From assembly GCA_030295235.1 (NCBI GenBank), contig AP026137.1, positions 1-64,000 on the forward strand: DNA of 64,000 nucleotides, written 5' to 3'. Of this stretch, positions 61,826 through 64,000 are shown piece by piece (within the stretch, counting starts at the first letter, position 1; the number at the start of each line of letters is the position of its first letter). The position numbers were made by a program, and so were the translations under genes. This DNA comes from Fistulifera solaris (taxonomy: Eukaryota > Bacillariophyta > Bacillariophyceae > Naviculales > Stauroneidaceae). Under the pieces are notes generated by a model. The model was not told where the DNA came from. It was given only the letters and a program-made list of their open reading frames with translations, and searched no databases.

Positions 61826-63486
61826 TTAAGCCACAGATCGAGATGCTTTCTTTGACCTTCCTGTCGGCTGGACTCTCCTCCGTTTCGCCGCTGCGGTTCG
61901 ACGGGATGCAGAAGGTCTTGCGACCGATGTTACTTCTTCAACAACTTCTGCACGAGTATTAGCAACCGTTTCCAGATCCACCCCAGAAAGCAATTCGCAC
62001 ATCATGTCGGCGTGATGGGACATCAACAATTCCGTGTATCGAAAATTCGACGAAGCCCTTTCCGTCAAAGCCTTTACTACCAGAAACGAACGAGTTGCCG
62101 TCTGCTTTGTTTTCACAAGCGAAGCTGATCCATTGTAAAAATCATTGAGCGCGTAGAGTTTATCGATGGTAGTTCCATTTGTGATTCTCGTTCCGAATTC
62201 GTCCACAACGTTAATCTTTCGATTGCGCGACAACAGTTTCTCGAGCCAGATATACTGGAAATTGTTTTGCGGAAAGACACCTCTGCTTTTGTTGCTGATG
62301 TCCACAACAAACGTTTGTAATGCGGTGTGCTCCTCCATTGCCTCTAGTATACTTCCCAAGTGGGCGACCCAATCGAAACACCTAGAATAACCACTCAAAT
62401 CCAAGTACGTCAATTGCGAGTTGGTGCGAATCGCACGCACCAATGCTTCGGCTACCGGCGCCACCGAAGGAAACGAAAATATAAGCGAGCAGCTAAAGAC
62501 AAAATTTAGTCTTTCGAAATGCCCTAATTCCGCCACCCGATCCCAAAACGCAATCAGTATTTCCTGCCAATCATCTAAATCTCCGTCGGCAAAAACTTTG
62601 AACTTGAGATCTTTCGCCACGATATCGAGGTCATGAAAGTCCTCTGCTTCGATCTGTTCCAAATCGACTGCACAATCCACGGCATTCACCTTGGCGGAAA
62701 GGAAATCAACAACAAAATCATCATCTGGCATGTGGACAAAAAGCGTGTCGAACATCCCCTCTAGTTCCAAAAGACGCTCCAAATTAGCGCTACTAAAAGG
62801 CATTCCTGTAATACCCAGCGATCCGAAAGGAGATTGTCGTTTCTCAAGTGTGTCCACGAAAGCCTTTCCCTTGTCTTTGAAACCAAAGTCACCCTTTCTC
62901 CTATGAATTAGTCTCAAATGGAAAGGATACGGTCGCGTTGCCAGAACCAGGGCCTGACTGGCACTCAAAATTCCTGTATTAAAGTGGAAGCGTCGCTGGG
63001 GGCTCGCATCTAAAATGCGAGCTAGTTTTATTGCTTTCAGAGAGGCAAACAGAAAGTTATTCTCGAAACCGTAAATTAGGAAATCCAAATAATCGACATG
63101 GCTTTCATCTGAATGCTGAAGAGACAGGAACCAAGTTGCCGTCTCGGCAATTGCTTTATCGGTTTTACCAAATATAGCAAACTTTAACTTGTCTTCGTGA
63201 CTAACTTCATCATCATCGTAAATGTTGAAACACAACCTGCGTTCATCATATTGCCCGTAAGCGGTCCGGCCTATACTAAGGATCGTTTCATTTGCACGCC
63301 AAACGGAAATATTGTCGTACGACTTCCATTCAACATCATCGAAATAAGCAGGCTCGCGCAAGAATCTGTGCAGCGAAAGGTTTCCGTAAAAGCGACCGAC
63401 AGAAAATCCTTTTGTTCGGCCGAAAATTCCTCGGGGGGAATGAGTTCGAAGAATGCGTCATCAACAGCTTTCTTCTCCTCCATCAT
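61826..63486 (-). CDS. Family copy 28, one break in a T run, otherwise intact
   Basis: The start at 63486 (MMEEKKAVDD) opens FFELIPPEEFSAEQKDFL. At GCTTTTACGG near 63388 one more T is needed to continue as FYGNLSLHRFLREPAYF. From there 511 residues are open: DDVEWKSYD, ISVWRANETILSIG, FGKTDKAIAETATWFLSLQ, LKAIKLARILDASPQRR, ATRPYPFHLRL, DKGKAFVDTLEKRQSPFGSL, DFLSAKVNAVDC, DFHDLDIVAKDLKF, DRVAELGHFERLNFVF, SQLTYLDLSGYSRCFDW, LEKLLSRNRKINVVD, ITNGTTIDKLYALNDFYNGS, LLMSHHADMMCELLSG and a long basic tail (AAAKRRRVQPTGRSKKASR), the clearest bipartite nuclear-localisation-like tail in the window. An upstream in-frame Met at 63573 would add a hydrophobic leader, which I think is not used. Confidence 0.84.
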
Positions 63487-63573
63487 TCCCTGCTCCAGAA
63501 CTTCAAAGAAATAACGCAAGACGATAACAAACGAGAAAATTATCAGTTTCAATATCAGGAAGAGGGCAACCAA

Positions 63574-63633
63574 GAAAATGAAAATGCCGAGAAATAACGG
63601 AATCGATGGGGCGCACTGCAGCGAATGAGTGTG
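63574..63633. other. Short leader region upstream of copy 28
   Basis: Short AT-rich stretch between copy 28 and the 34-bp minisatellite; no separate feature seen. Confidence 0.3.
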
Positions 63634-63833
63634 GTGTTTACACGTTCCCAGAAAATCTGGGTGATGGGTGTTATCACGTTCCCAGATAATCTGGGTGAGT
63701 GGTGTTTTCCCGTTCCCAGATAATCCGGGCGTGTTGTGTTTTCACGTTCCCAGAAAATCTGGGTGATGGGTGTTTTCGCATGTCCAGAAAATCTGGGAGA
63801 GTTGTGTTTTCACTTTCCCAGAAAATCTACAGC
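63634..63833. repeat. 34-bp minisatellite with CCCAGAAAATCTGGG cores
   Basis: Six units with a 34-bp period have cores starting near 63647, 63681, 63715, 63749, 63783 and 63817. Each has CGTTCCCAGAwAATCTGGG followed by a GT-rich linker (GTGATGGGTGTTTTCA). The array sits about 150 bp upstream of the copy 28 start codon, so it may lie in its promoter. Confidence 0.95.
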
Positions 63834-64000
63834 TGGTTGCATAGCGGCACTATTCATTCTCATGTAGCCCGGTACAAATTCTACACAGCGCCAAAAAAAT
63901 GATGAAGTCTTCTTTATTGTTAAATATTTATTCCTAATTTTCCTGAAATGCGGATGCTTTTTCGACATTTGACTGAATTTTCCACTGGTTTTTCTCTTTT
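63834..64000. other. Window end
   Basis: AT-rich sequence right of the minisatellite. No gene or family module is seen before the window ends. Confidence 0.3.

Noticed and set aside
3026-63486. CRISPR array or other prokaryotic repeat system
   Set aside because: Repeats are minisatellites without unique spacers of constant size, and the telomere and introns show a eukaryotic chromosome.
63273-63573. Membrane-anchored form of copy 28 starting at 63573
   Set aside because: The hydrophobic leader lies upstream of the conserved family start and no other copy has one; it is more likely 5' UTR.

Overview
The window is the end of a eukaryotic chromosome. It opens with about 250 bp of CCCTAA telomere repeat. 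The first gene, 1.2 kb in, is a class II fructose-bisphosphate aldolase whose N-terminus reads as a signal peptide followed by an AFAP cleavage motif. That bipartite plastid leader, the short GT-AG introns and a Ty1/copia fragment point to a photosynthetic stramenopile, most likely a diatom. The species cannot be named from the sequence.

From about 3 kb to 63.5 kb the window is almost entirely one multigene family. I count 28 copies or remnants, numbered 1 to 28 from the telomere. Twenty-seven lie head-to-tail on the minus strand, so they read toward the telomere; copy 26 is inverted. A whole copy is about 510 to 580 residues. Its modules in order are: a start segment (LIPxxELSxRQKxLR, REPxHLxEIDW, IWRENETLICV, YGKTDxAIAETAT); a middle of leucine-rich, LRR/RNI-like strands (LQPEQLARILDSNP, ATRPYPLNL, FVDALEQRQSxFGSL, LLPFSAKVxALDY, DFDSLDI, RVAELGHFERL, NPKLTYLDLS); a C-terminal segment (LERLLSRNRNITV, ITNGTSIDKLYALNxFY, LRPxLVATALTES, FQYTALLLSDHTDxLCEL); and often a lysine/arginine-rich tail (KRK..KK) that resembles a nuclear localisation signal. 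I do not recognise the family by name and give it no biochemical function.

Layout: telomere 1-254; aldolase 1207-2740; heavily decayed copies 1-9 at 3-21 kb, with a Harbinger-like transposon in copy 3, a MITE at 15.1-15.6 kb and a chimeric pair at 16.2-19.1 kb; copies 10-15 at 21.7-33.3 kb, of which 11 and 15 are open; a higher-order minisatellite at 34.2-35.2 kb; copies 17-22 at 35.2-45.0 kb, of which 20 is open; a copia fragment and a 52-bp minisatellite at 45.7-47.1 kb; the recent tandem pair 23/24 at 47.3-51.1 kb; an unrelated gene with similarity to DUF6604 proteins at 52.0-54.9 kb; 240-bp repeats at 55.2-55.8 kb; copies 25-28 at 55.9-63.5 kb; and a 34-bp minisatellite at 63.6 kb.

Two cross-cutting patterns matter. 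First, many reading-frame breaks in otherwise coherent copies, and in the DUF6604-like gene, are one-base changes in homopolymers. Some 'pseudogenes' may therefore be intact genes with base-call errors. Second, the spacers share recurring short palindromes: CAGTC-type dyads, TACCTGGTA and TACGGAGTA. The three minisatellites share a CCAGAnnnTCTGG core although their unit lengths differ.
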